Part shown: positions 9,152 through 19,506 of the stretch, one piece after another
Position numbering within the stretch: the stretch's first letter is position 1
Layout: every line of letters begins with the position of its first letter
From: Aeromonas veronii
GTDB lineage: Bacteria; Pseudomonadota; Gammaproteobacteria; Enterobacterales; Aeromonadaceae
Length of the DNA: 64,000 nucleotides
Direction of reading: 5' to 3'
Assembly (NCBI GenBank): GCA_041319085.1
Contig: CP101033.1
Location: 1,576,501 to 1,640,500 of the forward strand
Notes under the pieces: generated by a model
What the model saw: the letters and a program-made list of their open reading frames with translations, nothing else
Databases searched by the model: none
Told to the model about the DNA's origin: nothing
Translations under genes and position numbers: made by a program

Positions 9152-10816
9152 TTAGTAGCCTTGCTGGTGAACGTCCATCACGGCGCGGCCGGACGGGTCG
9201 GCCATCTCTTTGAACTTGGCATCCCATTCCAGCGCAGTGGGGGTGGAGCAGGCGACTGACTTGCCGTATGGCACGGTGCGGGCGGCGGCTTCCAGCGGGA
9301 AGTGCTCGTCGAAGATGGCGCGGTAGAAATAGGCTTCCTTGGTGAGCGGGGTGTTGATGGGGAAGCGGAATGCAGCCGCCTCGAACATCTGATCCGTCAC
9401 CTCTTGTTCTACCATGGCTTTCAGGCTGTCGATCCATGAATAACCCACGCCATCGGAGAACTGCTCTTTCTGGCGCCATGCCACTTCGTGGGGCAGCAGC
9501 TCCTCGAACGCTTCGCGCAGGATGTGTTTCTCGATCTTGCCGTTGCCGCACATCTTGTCGGCGGGCTGCAGGCGCATCGCCACATCCATGAACTCCTTGT
9601 CGAGGAAGGGCACGCGACCCTCCACCCCCCAGGCTGCCATCGACTTGTTGGCGCGCAAGCAGTCATAGAGGTGCAAAGAGGCGAGCTTGCGCACGTTCTC
9701 TTCGTGGAACTCTTTTGCGTTGGGCGCTTTGTGGAAATAGAGGTAGCCACCGAACAGCTCGTCGGAGCCTTCGCCCGAGAGCACCATCTTGATCCCCATC
9801 GCCTTGATATAACGGGCCATCAGATACATGGGCGTGGAGGCGCGGATGGTGGTGACGTCATAGGTCTCGAGGTGATAGATGACATCGCGCAGCGCATCCA
9901 GACCCTCTTGCACGGTGAAGTGGATCTGGTGGTGGATGGTGCCCAGATGGTCGGCCACCTTGCGGGCAGCAGCGAGATCAGGCGACCCTTCCAGGCCGAC
10001 GGCGAAGGAGTGCAGTTGCGGCCACCAGGCTTCGCTCTTGCCATCGTCTTCCACCCGACGGGCGGCGTAGATCTTGGTGATGGCGGAGATCACGGACGAA
10101 TCCAGCCCGCCGGAGAGCAGCACGCCGTAGGGGACGTCACACATCAGTTGGCGCTTGACCGCCGCTTCCAGCGCCGCTTTCAGCTCGGCCTTGTCGCTGA
10201 CGTTGTGCTCGACCGCTTGATATTCCATCCAGTCGCGTTTGTACCACTGTTTGAGTTCGCCATCCTTGCTCCACAGGTAGTGTCCCGGCGGGAAGGTTTC
10301 GACGCTCTTGCAGACCGGTACCAGCGCCTTCATCTCGGAGGCGACATAGAAGTTGCCGTGCTCATCGCGACCGGTATAGAGGGGGATGATCCCCATGTGA
10401 TCGCGACCGATCAGGTAGGCATCCTGCTCGGCGTCATAGAGGATAAAGGCGAAGATGCCGTTGAGATCGTCGAGAAACGCCGGGCCCTTCTCCTTGTAGA
10501 GGGCCAGCAGCACCTCACAGTCGGACTTGGTCTGGAACTGGAAGTCGACCTTGAGGCTCTTCTCCAATTCCTTGTGGTTGTAGATCTCGCCGTTGACGGC
10601 CAATACGTGAGTACGCTCGGGGTTGTAGAGCGGCTGGGCGCCATTGCCCGGATCGACGATGGCCAGGCGCTCATGCACCAGAATGGCTTTGTCAGAGCTG
10701 TAGACGCCGGACCAGTCAGGCCCGCGGTGACGGAGTCGCTTGGACATCTCCAGCGCCGATTTGCGTAGGGCAGCCGCATCGGACTTGATGTCCAGAATGC
10801 CGAAAATAGAACACAT
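9152..10816 (-). CDS. asnB: Asparagine synthetase B, glutamine-hydrolysing
   Basis: Makes asparagine from aspartate, glutamine and ATP. It is 554 residues, exactly the E. coli AsnB length. The class II glutamine amidotransferase domain begins MCSIFGILDIK, with Cys2 the nucleophile after Met removal, and continues through RLAIVDPGNGAQPL and VNGEIYNH. The synthetase domain starts near residue 225 with the ATP-binding loop LLSGGLDSSVISA and contains SGEGSDELFGGY. The protein is complete. It is a single-gene unit with its own downstream terminator. Confidence 0.97.
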   Translation of the reverse strand: MCSIFGILDIKSDAAALRKSALEMSKRLRHRGPDWSGVYSSDKAILVHERLAIVDPGNGAQPLYNPERTHVLAVNGEIYNHKELEKSLKVDFQFQTKSDCEVLLALYKEKGPAFLDDLNGIFAFILYDAEQDAYLIGRDHMGIIPLYTGRDEHGNFYVASEMKALVPVCKSVETFPPGHYLWSKDGELKQWYKRDWMEYQAVEHNVSDKAELKAALEAAVKRQLMCDVPYGVLLSGGLDSSVISAITKIYAARRVEDDGKSEAWWPQLHSFAVGLEGSPDLAAARKVADHLGTIHHQIHFTVQEGLDALRDVIYHLETYDVTTIRASTPMYLMARYIKAMGIKMVLSGEGSDELFGGYLYFHKAPNAKEFHEENVRKLASLHLYDCLRANKSMAAWGVEGRVPFLDKEFMDVAMRLQPADKMCGNGKIEKHILREAFEELLPHEVAWRQKEQFSDGVGYSWIDSLKAMVEQEVTDQMFEAAAFRFPINTPLTKEAYFYRAIFDEHFPLEAAARTVPYGKSVACSTPTALEWDAKFKEMADPSGRAVMDVHQQGY

Positions 10817-11010
10817 TGGCGGTAATCCTCATTGATTTTTATAGAGCCCCCCACGTTTGGGCTCGAAACTTCATTTACATTCCTCGTCAGACACAATGCC
10901 TAGCGGAAAAACCTTTTGCAAGCGGGAAAACCGCAGAAAATCATGCCGTACACGTCAACCCGGTCGGCCTGAAAAAAGGGCAGCCACGGCGGCTCAGGTT
11001 AACGCAAACG

Positions 11011-11379
11011 TCAGGTTGCAGCGGGCTCGAAGATCACATAGAGCTTGCGGCAGGGGGTGAGGGTCTCCCACTCCCCAACAAAACCGGCGGGAATGACAAA
11101 TTGATCCCCGGGCTTGAGGGTCAGACGCCCCCCTTCACCGTCGTGGATCACCGCCTCACCCTCCAGCAGTTGGCAATACTCGTGCTCGGTGTAGTGGATA
11201 GCCCAGCGGCCCGGCTCGCAAGCCCAAAAGCCCACGTGAAACTGCTGGCTGGGGTCGGAGTAGTGATTCCACACCGTTTGCGCCGGGCTGCCTGCTTTAA
11301 TGCGCTCGGGGGCTGGCATCAGCGGGGTGGGGGTTGCCTCGTGGTGACCGAGCAGGATCCAGTCGTTAAGGGTCTTCAT
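11011..11379 (-). CDS. Cupin-domain protein
   Basis: A 122-residue single-domain cupin of the type annotated as an ethanolamine-utilisation EutQ-like or DUF861 cupin. The cupin metal-site motifs are partly visible: IHYTEHEYCQLLEGEAVI (motif 1) and LKPGDQFVIPAGFVGEWE (motif 2). The substrate cannot be read from the sequence. The ATG at 11379 is chosen because AGGAGG lies just upstream; an in-frame upstream start at 11394 has no such site. It stands alone between asnB and a CPA2 antiporter gene. Confidence 0.85.
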   Translation of the reverse strand: MKTLNDWILLGHHEATPTPLMPAPERIKAGSPAQTVWNHYSDPSQQFHVGFWACEPGRWAIHYTEHEYCQLLEGEAVIHDGEGGRLTLKPGDQFVIPAGFVGEWETLTPCRKLYVIFEPAAT

Positions 11380-11401
11380 GGTGCCTCCTGGCAATGGGGA
11401 T

Positions 11402-11430
11402 ATAAAAGCGGGGCCATCCCGGCCCCGCGT
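11402..11430 (-). terminator. Terminator downstream of the CPA2 antiporter gene
   Basis: On the minus strand GCGGGGCC and GGCCCCGC form a stem followed by TTTTATA, about 75 bp after the antiporter stop and just upstream of the cupin start. Confidence 0.75.
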
Positions 11431-11503
11431 TTGTTTTATTAAACGAAGTTGAACATAACTTAAACGATACGTATCCCCTTGCCAAGTGCCGTAATCCTAA
11501 TGG

Positions 11504-13078
11504 TCAGAGCGGCTGCAAGCGGCGGATCACATGACGGGCGAAGCCGCTGCCCGCTTCGTTATAGACGTTGAACACCGCATCCACCCCCTGTTCCTGCAGG
11601 GAGGCGATATCATCCTCGAAGCGGACGATGGCGGCGATCTTGCCGTTGAAGCCGTGGCTGCGCAGCTTCTCAATGGCGTAGAGATTCCCCGAGTGGTGGG
11701 GCATCGCCAGCAGTACCAGATTGACCTGATTGGAGAGCAGCACCTTGTCCCAGAAGTCGGTATCGGTGGCGTCGCCCTCGATGACGTTCATTCCCTGGGC
11801 GCGCAGGGTGGGCAGCTTCTCGCTATCGTTCTCCACCCCGAGGATGACGTTGCCGTATTTGTTCTCCAGCTCGAAGTAGGCCCCCTGACCGATCCGCCCC
11901 ATACCGAGGATGATCACCTCCGCATCGCCAAGCTCAATGGGCCTGTCTTCCGGATGGAGGTTGCTCGCCTGCAATCCCCGCAGCCAGTGGCCGATGCGGT
12001 GGTAAATGCGCTCGCTCTGGGCATTGAGCGGGGCGGAGATCATAAAGCTCGCCGCCAGTGCCAGCGAGACCGCTACCAGCCACTCGTGGGATAGCCAGCC
12101 TGCCTTGGCGGCGATGGCGGCGACAATGAGGCCAAACTCCGAGAAGTTGGTGAGCGCCAGGGTAGAGAGTAGGGCGGTACGTACCCGCAGGTGGGCGCCG
12201 CTGTAGACCAGATAGTAGAGGGCGCTTTTCAGCGGCAGGGCCAGCACCAGCGCCAGTGCCAGCAGCATGGTCTCTTGGGTCGGCAGCCCGTTGAGGCCGA
12301 TGGTGAGAAAGAAGCAGACCAGAAAGAGGTCTTTGAGGTTAAAGAGCGCCTTGGCCAGCCCCGCTGCCGCCGGATGGGAGGCGAGCAACATGCCGATGAT
12401 CAGCGCCCCGAGATCCGGCTTGAGGCCGACCACTTCAAAGCCGGCGGCCCCCACCACCAGCGCCAGAAACACCCCGAACAGCACCTGCAACTCGCCGTGA
12501 CCGGCCCGCTCCAGCAACTTGAACAGCAGCGGACGCAGCAGTGGCAGCCCCAGCACCCAGAGCGCCCAGATACTCGGCAACTTGCCGCTGGAAAACGCCA
12601 GAAACGCCACCGCGAACACATCCTGCATCACCAGTACCCCGATGGCGATGCGGGCGTAGAGGGCGTTCATGTCGCTGCGGTCTTCCAATACCTTGACCGC
12701 GAAGACGGTGCTGGAGAAGGAGAGGGCAAAGCCCAGCAGCAGCGCCAGTTTCCAGTCCAGTGACAGGGCGAGGTGGAGCCCCAGTCCCTTGCAGACCAGC
12801 AGTACCACGGTAAAGAGCAGGGTGGAGAGCAGCAGGTGCAGGCTGGTGGTGCCCCACACATCGCGCCGCATCAGGGTCTTGATATTGAGCTTGAGGCCGA
12901 TGGTGAACAGCAGCAGGGTGACGCCGAGATCGGCCACTGTGCTCAGGGCCGGGCTATTTTCATATCCCATGCCGTTGAGGATAAAACCGGCGGCCAGAAA
13001 GCCGAGCAGGGGGGGCAGGCCAATCAGATTGACTACCATGCCGCAGCCAAAGGCCACGGCGATCAGAATGGGTTCCAT
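11504..13078 (-). CDS. CPA2-family monovalent cation/proton antiporter with TrkA-N domain (YbaL/KefB-like)
   Basis: Membrane antiporter, 524 residues. The N-terminal ~375 residues contain about eleven or twelve hydrophobic helices of the Na+/H+ exchanger fold, with family-typical LPPLLGFLAAGFILNG and LLLGFALSFSSTVFAVK. The C-terminal ~120 residues form a Rossmann-type RCK/TrkA-N domain starting at about residue 393 (VIILGMGRIGQGAY, then VIEGDATDTDFWDK). This arrangement suggests nucleotide-gated K+ or Na+ export. It is shorter than E. coli KefB/KefC (about 600) and lacks an obvious glutathione-gating insert, so I do not give it a kef symbol. Confidence 0.88.
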   Translation of the reverse strand: MEPILIAVAFGCGMVVNLIGLPPLLGFLAAGFILNGMGYENSPALSTVADLGVTLLLFTIGLKLNIKTLMRRDVWGTTSLHLLLSTLLFTVVLLVCKGLGLHLALSLDWKLALLLGFALSFSSTVFAVKVLEDRSDMNALYARIAIGVLVMQDVFAVAFLAFSSGKLPSIWALWVLGLPLLRPLLFKLLERAGHGELQVLFGVFLALVVGAAGFEVVGLKPDLGALIIGMLLASHPAAAGLAKALFNLKDLFLVCFFLTIGLNGLPTQETMLLALALVLALPLKSALYYLVYSGAHLRVRTALLSTLALTNFSEFGLIVAAIAAKAGWLSHEWLVAVSLALAASFMISAPLNAQSERIYHRIGHWLRGLQASNLHPEDRPIELGDAEVIILGMGRIGQGAYFELENKYGNVILGVENDSEKLPTLRAQGMNVIEGDATDTDFWDKVLLSNQVNLVLLAMPHHSGNLYAIEKLRSHGFNGKIAAIVRFEDDIASLQEQGVDAVFNVYNEAGSGFARHVIRRLQPL

Positions 13079-13132
13079 AACAGATCCTGCAAGGGCAGTT
13101 GAGACCTGCCCTGTTTAACGCTTGGGTGTTGA

Positions 13133-13882
13133 TTAGACGATATCGATGTCGACCACGGAGTCGAAAATATGGTTCGGGCGAAACGGCATGCGGTCGATAT
13201 CCGCCACCTTGCTCACCCCGGAGAGCACCAGCACCGTCTCGAGACCGGCCTGAAAGCCCGCCAGAATGTCGGTGCGCAGGTTGTCGCCAATGATGATGGT
13301 GTCGTCGGAGTGGGCCTCCATCCGGTTGAGCGCCGCACGGATGATCCAGGCGCTCGGCTTGCCGACATAGAACGGCTTCTTGCCGGTCATCCGCTCGATG
13401 GGGGCGCACAGGGCGCCGCAGGCCGGGTGCATCATGGGGCCGTGGGTATCGGGGTTGGTGGCGATAAAGCGGGCCCCCTGATCGACGAACTTGGCCCCCT
13501 GCTGCATCATGGTCCAGTTGTAGTTGCGGGTCTCGCCCACCACCACGAAGTCGGGGTCGATGTCGGTGATGGTGAAACCGGCCTTGTAGAGCTCGTGGGT
13601 CAGCGCCCCTTCACCGATCACATAGGCCTTCTTGCCATCCTGACGCTTGAGGAAGTCGGCGGTACCCATGGCGGAGGTGTAGAAGCACTCCTCCGGCACT
13701 TCGATCCCGGCGGAGCTGAAGCGGTTTTGCAGATCTTTCTGGGTCTGGGCCGGGTAGTTGGTCAGAAACAGCAGCTTGCTACCCTGTTCCAGCAGGCGAT
13801 GAACGAAGTGGTCGGCGCCGGGCACCAGATCGTTGTTGTGCAGTATGACGCCGTCGATGTCACAGATGACACTTTTCTTCAT
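13133..13882 (-). CDS. umpH: HAD-family nucleotidase UmpH (NagD)
   Basis: Nucleoside monophosphate phosphatase of the HAD superfamily (NagD subgroup), 249 residues; E. coli UmpH/NagD is 250 and aligns from end to end by eye. HAD motif I is CDIDGVILHNND, and motif II lies in LFLTNYPAQTQ. The cap domain contains TNPDTHGPMMHPACGAL. The C-terminal motifs FYVGKPSAW and IIGDNLRTDILAGFQAG complete the site. In E. coli the gene lies beside nagABC; here it is alone, so only the general nucleotidase role is supported. A GGAGT box lies ahead of the ATG. Confidence 0.94.
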   Translation of the reverse strand: MKKSVICDIDGVILHNNDLVPGADHFVHRLLEQGSKLLFLTNYPAQTQKDLQNRFSSAGIEVPEECFYTSAMGTADFLKRQDGKKAYVIGEGALTHELYKAGFTITDIDPDFVVVGETRNYNWTMMQQGAKFVDQGARFIATNPDTHGPMMHPACGALCAPIERMTGKKPFYVGKPSAWIIRAALNRMEAHSDDTIIIGDNLRTDILAGFQAGLETVLVLSGVSKVADIDRMPFRPNHIFDSVVDIDIV

Positions 13883-14015
13883 GGGGACTCCTTGTGTAGG
13901 CGCAAGAGGCGGCGGAAAGTAGCGCCAACTCTTAATATCTTCAATCAGTTATGTTGTTTTTGTGACGCCATTATAAGTCTGTTTGATGACAAGTCTCCCC
14001 CACAATCAGAGATAG

Positions 14016-15116
<1,101 letters not shown>

Positions 15117-15144
15117 GTCAGGAGCCAGTTAATCCCGGATGAAG

Positions 15145-15182
15145 AAAGAGAGGCCCGCCATCACTGGCGGGCCTCTCTCATT
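15145..15182. terminator. Bidirectional terminator between the deaminase gene and the oxidoreductase gene
   Basis: GAGAGGCCCGCCA and TGGCGGGCCTCTC form a long stem, closing the plus-strand deaminase and the minus-strand oxidoreductase. Confidence 0.85.
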
Positions 15183-15217
15183 TCAAAGGCTGGTGTGGTT
15201 GCTGGAGGACGGCAGCA

Positions 15218-16204
15218 TTACGCCACCCGCACCAGAAACTTCTCGCCCTGTCCTTCGCGCTTGAAGCGCTCGAGCAGAGTGGGCAGCGCCTCGAAATTGC
15301 CTACTACCAGCGGCGGCAGGGTCAGCTCGCCGCTCGCCATCTGTGCCATCATGGCGACACCGGCGGCCACCAGTCGGCTCCACTGCTTGTCGGTGCCAAA
15401 GGCGTGCTGGGCACCCAGCGCAATCTCGTGCAAGGAGTGGCAGTGGGCAAACGCGGGCAGCGGATTGTGCGGGATGCGCCCGAGCACCGTCACCATGTGA
15501 CCGTAGTAACCCAGGGTGGGCAGCAGGCTCTCTGCCTGCAGGCTGGAGACCAGATCGATGATCCCCTCGAACGGCTCATTGCCGTTGGCGGTCTGCAAGG
15601 TGGCCAGCCAGTCGGAGTCCCGATAATCGGCTACGCCCTGCACGCCGATCTGCTTGAGCCATTGATGGTGGCGTGGGCTGGCGCTGGCAAAGACCCGCGC
15701 CCCCTGCTGGAGGGCGAGCTGCACCGCAAAGCGGCCGACACTGCTGCCGGCACCTGTGATGAGCAGCGCTTCGCCGTGCAGGCGTGGCAGCTTGGCCAGC
15801 GCCTGCCAGGCGGTGAGGCCGGGACAGGGCAGGGCGGCCGCCGCCTCGTCACTCAGGGCATCGGGCACCGGCAGCAGGGCGCGGGCTGGTACCCGGGTGT
15901 GGCGGGCAAAGCTGCCGTGGTGGCGCAGATCGGTGTGGTAGGCGACCCGGGCGCCGAGACGCAGATGGCTGACGTTGGCGCCGAGCGCCACGATAGTGCC
16001 CATGCCATCAACGCCGGGCACCTGACCATCCTGCCAGTTGGAGTGGCCATATTCGATCAGCTTCCAGTCCACCGGATTGAAGGCGATGACCCGGTTGGCC
16101 ACCAGCACCTCGTCAGGGGCGAGAGGCGATAAAGAAAGTTCGGTCAGGGTGAGCTGCTCTGGCTCGCCCGGGGCATGCCAGCACCAGGCCTGGGTGTGAT
16201 TCAT
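15218..16204 (-). CDS. Zinc-independent medium-chain dehydrogenase/quinone oxidoreductase family protein
   Basis: An NAD(P)H-dependent oxidoreductase of the MDR superfamily, 328 residues. The N-terminal GroES-like domain contains VIAFNPVDWKLIEYG and VPGVDGMGTIVALG. The nucleotide-binding domain is entered at ALLITGAGSSVGRFAVQLA. Catalytic zinc ligands are not evident, suggesting a quinone-oxidoreductase-like enzyme. The substrate is unknown. The ATG at 16204 is preferred because AAGGAGT precedes it; the longer frame to 16276 would add a leader that other family members lack. It lies next to an Old Yellow Enzyme gene on the same strand. Confidence 0.86.
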   Translation of the reverse strand: MNHTQAWCWHAPGEPEQLTLTELSLSPLAPDEVLVANRVIAFNPVDWKLIEYGHSNWQDGQVPGVDGMGTIVALGANVSHLRLGARVAYHTDLRHHGSFARHTRVPARALLPVPDALSDEAAAALPCPGLTAWQALAKLPRLHGEALLITGAGSSVGRFAVQLALQQGARVFASASPRHHQWLKQIGVQGVADYRDSDWLATLQTANGNEPFEGIIDLVSSLQAESLLPTLGYYGHMVTVLGRIPHNPLPAFAHCHSLHEIALGAQHAFGTDKQWSRLVAAGVAMMAQMASGELTLPPLVVGNFEALPTLLERFKREGQGEKFLVRVA

Positions 16205-16298
16205 GGGGACTCCTTGCGAAAGAGTGGGGGAGAGCTGAACGAGATCAGGCAACAGTAAGATAACCATAACTATCACTGTTGCGAATGGGCAACAATGC

Positions 16299-16327
16299 AG
16301 CAGGCCCCAACCTGTGGGGCCTGCTTC
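16299..16327 (-). terminator. GC-rich hairpin downstream of the Old Yellow Enzyme gene
   Basis: AGCAGGCCCCA and TGGGGCCTGCT form a perfect 11-bp stem 25 bp after the gene. It has no clean T tract, so termination is likely but not certain. Confidence 0.6.
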
Positions 16328-16351
16328 AAGTTACCGATTGGCTATCGGAAA

Positions 16352-17473
16352 TCAGCTGCTGGTGGTTGCGTCATCTGCCTGATAGACGGGGTAGTCGGTC
16401 AGCCCTTTCTCGCCGCCGCCAAACAGGGTGGCCGGATCGTGGGGGGCCAGCGGATAGCCGTGGCGCAGCCGGTTCGGCAGATCCGGGTTGGCGACGAACG
16501 GGCGGCCAAAGCCAATCATGTCGGCCCAGCCCGCGTCGAGGGCGGCGCGTGCACGATCACCATCATATTTACCGGCATAGATCAGGGTGTTGGGGAAGGC
16601 ATCCCGCAGACCCTGCTTGAAGTTCTCCGGCATCAGGGGCGCATCGTCCCAGTCCGCTTCGGCAATGTGCAGATAGGTGACATTGAGCTGGCCCAGCAGA
16701 CGGGCGGCCGCCAGATAGGTCTCCTGCGGGTTGGCATCCACGGTGCCGTTGAGGGTGGTGAGTGGCGCAAGACGCACCCCAACCCGATCGGCGCCGATTT
16801 CACTGTTGACCGCCTCGGTCACCTCCTTGAGGAAGCGCAGCCGGTTCTCCAGCGAGCCGCCGTAACTGTCGGTGCGGGCGTTGGACTCGGAGTCGAGGAA
16901 CTGGTTGATCAGATAACCGTTGGCGGCGTGCAGCTCGATGCCGTCAAAACCGGCGCTGATGGCGTTGCGGGCCGCTTGGCGGAACTGGCCCACCACCGCA
17001 TCAATATCGGCTTGAGTCATGGCGCGCGGGGTGACGGTCTCGACAAAGCCCGGCGCATCGCTGCCGTTATCGACGAACACCTTGACGCCCACTGCTGGCA
17101 GGGCTGAAGCGGAGATGGGCTGGGCGCCGCCGATGTTGTCCGGATGGGTGACCCGGCCCACGTGCCAGAGCTGGGCGAAGATGGTGCCCCCCTTGGCGTG
17201 CACGGCATCGGTCACCAGCTTCCAGCCAGCGATCTGCTCGGCGCTGTAGATGCCCGGCGTCCAGGCATAGCCTTTGCCCATGGGGTCGATTTGGGTGCCT
17301 TCGCTGATGATCAGCCCCGCCTCGGCGCGCTGGGCGTAGTAGCTCGCCATCATGGCGTTGGCTACGTCACCGGGCTGACTGGCACGGGAGCGGGTCATGG
17401 GGGGCATGACGATGCGGTTGGCAAGGTGCAGCTGGCCGAGGCGCAGCGGGCAGAACAGGTGATCGTGGCTCAT
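16352..17473 (-). CDS. nemA: Old Yellow Enzyme family alkene reductase (NemA-like)
   Basis: FMN-dependent NADPH oxidoreductase that reduces activated alkenes such as N-ethylmaleimide and some nitro compounds. It is 373 residues, a single TIM barrel. Family landmarks are VMPPMTRSRA at the N-terminus, FAQLWHVGRVTHP, the substrate-binding His-Ala-Ala-Asn motif in FDGIELHAANGYLINQFLD, and the C-terminal phosphate-binding IGFGRPFVANPDLP. The protein looks complete. The neighbouring MDR oxidoreductase is on the same strand but separated by a hairpin. Confidence 0.92.
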   Translation of the reverse strand: MSHDHLFCPLRLGQLHLANRIVMPPMTRSRASQPGDVANAMMASYYAQRAEAGLIISEGTQIDPMGKGYAWTPGIYSAEQIAGWKLVTDAVHAKGGTIFAQLWHVGRVTHPDNIGGAQPISASALPAVGVKVFVDNGSDAPGFVETVTPRAMTQADIDAVVGQFRQAARNAISAGFDGIELHAANGYLINQFLDSESNARTDSYGGSLENRLRFLKEVTEAVNSEIGADRVGVRLAPLTTLNGTVDANPQETYLAAARLLGQLNVTYLHIAEADWDDAPLMPENFKQGLRDAFPNTLIYAGKYDGDRARAALDAGWADMIGFGRPFVANPDLPNRLRHGYPLAPHDPATLFGGGEKGLTDYPVYQADDATTSS

Positions 17474-17622
17474 CTTGAGTTCCTCATGGTGGAAGTGAGG
17501 CTACTTTATGCCGGTATCTTGTTGTGAAAAAGAGGGGTAATTGCACAAGAGAATTGTGCTTGATGCAGCAATCAGTGCAAACCGCCGGGAAAGAAGGCGC
17601 TGAGGCATAAAGTTGAAGCATA

Positions 17623-17656
17623 GAAAAGAGGGCCGTATGGCCCTCTTCTGTTTTCT
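17623..17656. terminator. Terminator downstream of the TerC/CBS gene
   Basis: AAAAGAGGGCC-gta-TGGCCCTCTT followed by CTGTTTT on the plus strand; A-rich on the other side, so it also works for the minus-strand gene ending at 17670. Confidence 0.85.
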
Positions 17657-17669
17657 GCTGGTGGCAGGC

Positions 17670-19205
17670 TCAAGCCGCGCCCGGCATCACTCTCACCCGT
17701 TCGATGCGCCGCTCGCTTACCTCGATCACCTCGAAGTTGAGCTGCTGCAGTTGCAACTGCTGGCCCGGGGTGGGCAGGGTGCCGAAGTGGGAGAGCAGCA
17801 TGCCCGCCAGGGTCACGTATTCGTCGCTCTCGCTCACCAGCCCTTCGTGCTCCAACACCTGCTCTACATGGTGGATGTTGGTGCTGCCGTTGATCAGCCA
17901 CCCTTCGCCATCGCGCACAATATCCGGGGTTTCGTCCTCGTCCGGCAGCTCGCCGACGATGGCCTCCAGCAGATCGTGGGTGGTGACCAGCCCCTGAATG
18001 ACGCCAAACTCGTCTGAGACCAGAATAAGGCTTCCCTTGGCTTTGCGCAGCTCTGCCAGCAGGCGGATCACGTTGATGGTCTGCGGCACGATAATGGGAT
18101 CGTTCTGCTTGGCCAGTTCGCTCAAAGATTGCCCTTCGTTGAGGGCAAACAACAGATCCCGCGCCTTGACCACCCCGATCACCTCGTCCAGATCCCCGTC
18201 ACAGATGGGGAACAGACTGTGGGGCTCGCGCTGCAGCAGGGTGCGGATCTCGTCGCTGGAGTCGTTGATATCGATCCAGGCCATCTCCGAGCGCGGGGTC
18301 ATGATGGTGCGAATGGATCGCTCGGCCAGCGACAGTACGCCGGTCACCATATAACGCTCCTCCTCGCCAAAGCTCACCGGTTCGGCGGCTGGGGCGTCCA
18401 GATCGTCGTCCGGCTGATCCTGATAGGCCTTGCTGCCCATCAATTTGAAGATGGCGGCTGTAGTGCGCTCGCGCAGCGGCTGTTTGGATTCGTGGCGCTC
18501 GGCGCTGCGCTGGGCCAGCTGGTTGAAAAACTCGATCAGCACCGAGAAGCCGATGGCCGCATAGAGGTAGCCTTTCGGAATGTGGAAACCGAAGCCCTCC
18601 GCCACCAGGCTAAAACCGATCATCAGCAGGAAGCTCAGGCAGAGCACCACCACTGTGGGGTGGGCGTTGACGAAGCGGGTCAGCGGCTTGGAGGCGAGCA
18701 CCATCACCACCATGGCGATGGTCACGGCGGCCATCATCACGCCCAGGTGTTCCACCATGCCGACGGCGGTGATGATGGAGTCGAGCGAGAAGACCGCATC
18801 GAGCACCAGAATTTGGGCGATCACCACGCCGAAGCTGGCGTAGGCGCCGACCGGGCCATCATCCTGGGGTTTGGCTTCCAGCCGCTCATGCAGCTCGGAG
18901 GTGGCCTTGAACAGCAGGAACAGGCCGCCCCCCATCAGGATCAGGTCCCGACCGGAGAAGGGATGATCCCACAGGTGCAAAATCGGGGTGGTCAGGGTGA
19001 CCAGCCATGACATGACGCTCAGAAGCCCAAGTCGCATCAGCAGGGCCAGCGACAGGCCGATGATGCGCGCCTTGTCCCGTTGGGCGGGGGGCAGTTTTTT
19101 CACCAGAATGGCGATAAAGACCAGGTTGTCGATCCCCAGCACGATTTCCAGAATGATCAGGGTAAACAGACCGATCCAGATATGGGGATCCAGCAGCAAT
19201 TCCAT
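17670..19205 (-). CDS. yoaE: TerC-family membrane protein with CBS pair and CorC/HlyC domain (YoaE/YegH-like)
   Basis: A 511-residue inner-membrane protein in the arrangement of E. coli YoaE (518) and YegH. An N-terminal TerC domain (about residues 1-240) has some seven hydrophobic helices and the acidic motifs [12 protein letters not shown] and [20 protein letters not shown]-domain pair follows (about 300-425, with [15 protein letters not shown] and [11 protein letters not shown]). A C-terminal CorC/HlyC transporter-associated domain closes it (about 430-510). TerC proteins have been linked to manganese or other metal export; the substrate here is not visible. yoaE is by resemblance, with YegH not excluded. 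Confidence 0.88.
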   Translation of the reverse strand: MELLLDPHIWIGLFTLIILEIVLGIDNLVFIAILVKKLPPAQRDKARIIGLSLALLMRLGLLSVMSWLVTLTTPILHLWDHPFSGRDLILMGGGLFLLFKATSELHERLEAKPQDDGPVGAYASFGVVIAQILVLDAVFSLDSIITAVGMVEHLGVMMAAVTIAMVVMVLASKPLTRFVNAHPTVVVLCLSFLLMIGFSLVAEGFGFHIPKGYLYAAIGFSVLIEFFNQLAQRSAERHESKQPLRERTTAAIFKLMGSKAYQDQPDDDLDAPAAEPVSFGEEERYMVTGVLSLAERSIRTIMTPRSEMAWIDINDSSDEIRTLLQREPHSLFPICDGDLDEVIGVVKARDLLFALNEGQSLSELAKQNDPIIVPQTINVIRLLAELRKAKGSLILVSDEFGVIQGLVTTHDLLEAIVGELPDEDETPDIVRDGEGWLINGSTNIHHVEQVLEHEGLVSESDEYVTLAGMLLSHFGTLPTPGQQLQLQQLNFEVIEVSERRIERVRVMPGAA

Positions 19206-19506
19206 TGTGACGACCTCAATAAAAACAGACAGAGCAGAGAGTGATCACGGCGCAAGATGGCCGCAGTAACAGCAAGGCAAAGGTGTTATTCAGAGGCGCT
19301 GATTAAGCAGAAAAAGATAGGCTTTGACAGAGAGAGACGAAGGGCAACTTCGGGGATTGTCCATGATGGGCAATAAAACCTCGGGTGAAAAATGAGCCCT
19401 GATGATAGCGGCTGGCGCCAATTTGGCAAGAGCAGTGTCAGCGGGGCGTGATGGGGTTGTGATGCGACAGGGGGAGGCGGTCGTGCCACGCTCCCCCGTG
19501 CAGTCG
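19206..19506. other. About 300-bp gap upstream of the TerC/CBS gene, with a GC hairpin
   Basis: No convincing coding frame. At 19470-19497 GGGGGAG and CTCCCCC form a strong stem that probably ends transcription from the cation-efflux gene at 19507. The remainder should hold the promoter for the TerC/CBS gene. I looked for a yybP-ykoY-type manganese riboswitch and could not support one. Confidence 0.5.

Noticed and set aside
19206..19470. Possible yybP-ykoY manganese riboswitch before the TerC/CBS gene
   Set aside because: TerC-family genes can carry one, but I could not find the conserved loop sequences or a convincing fold.
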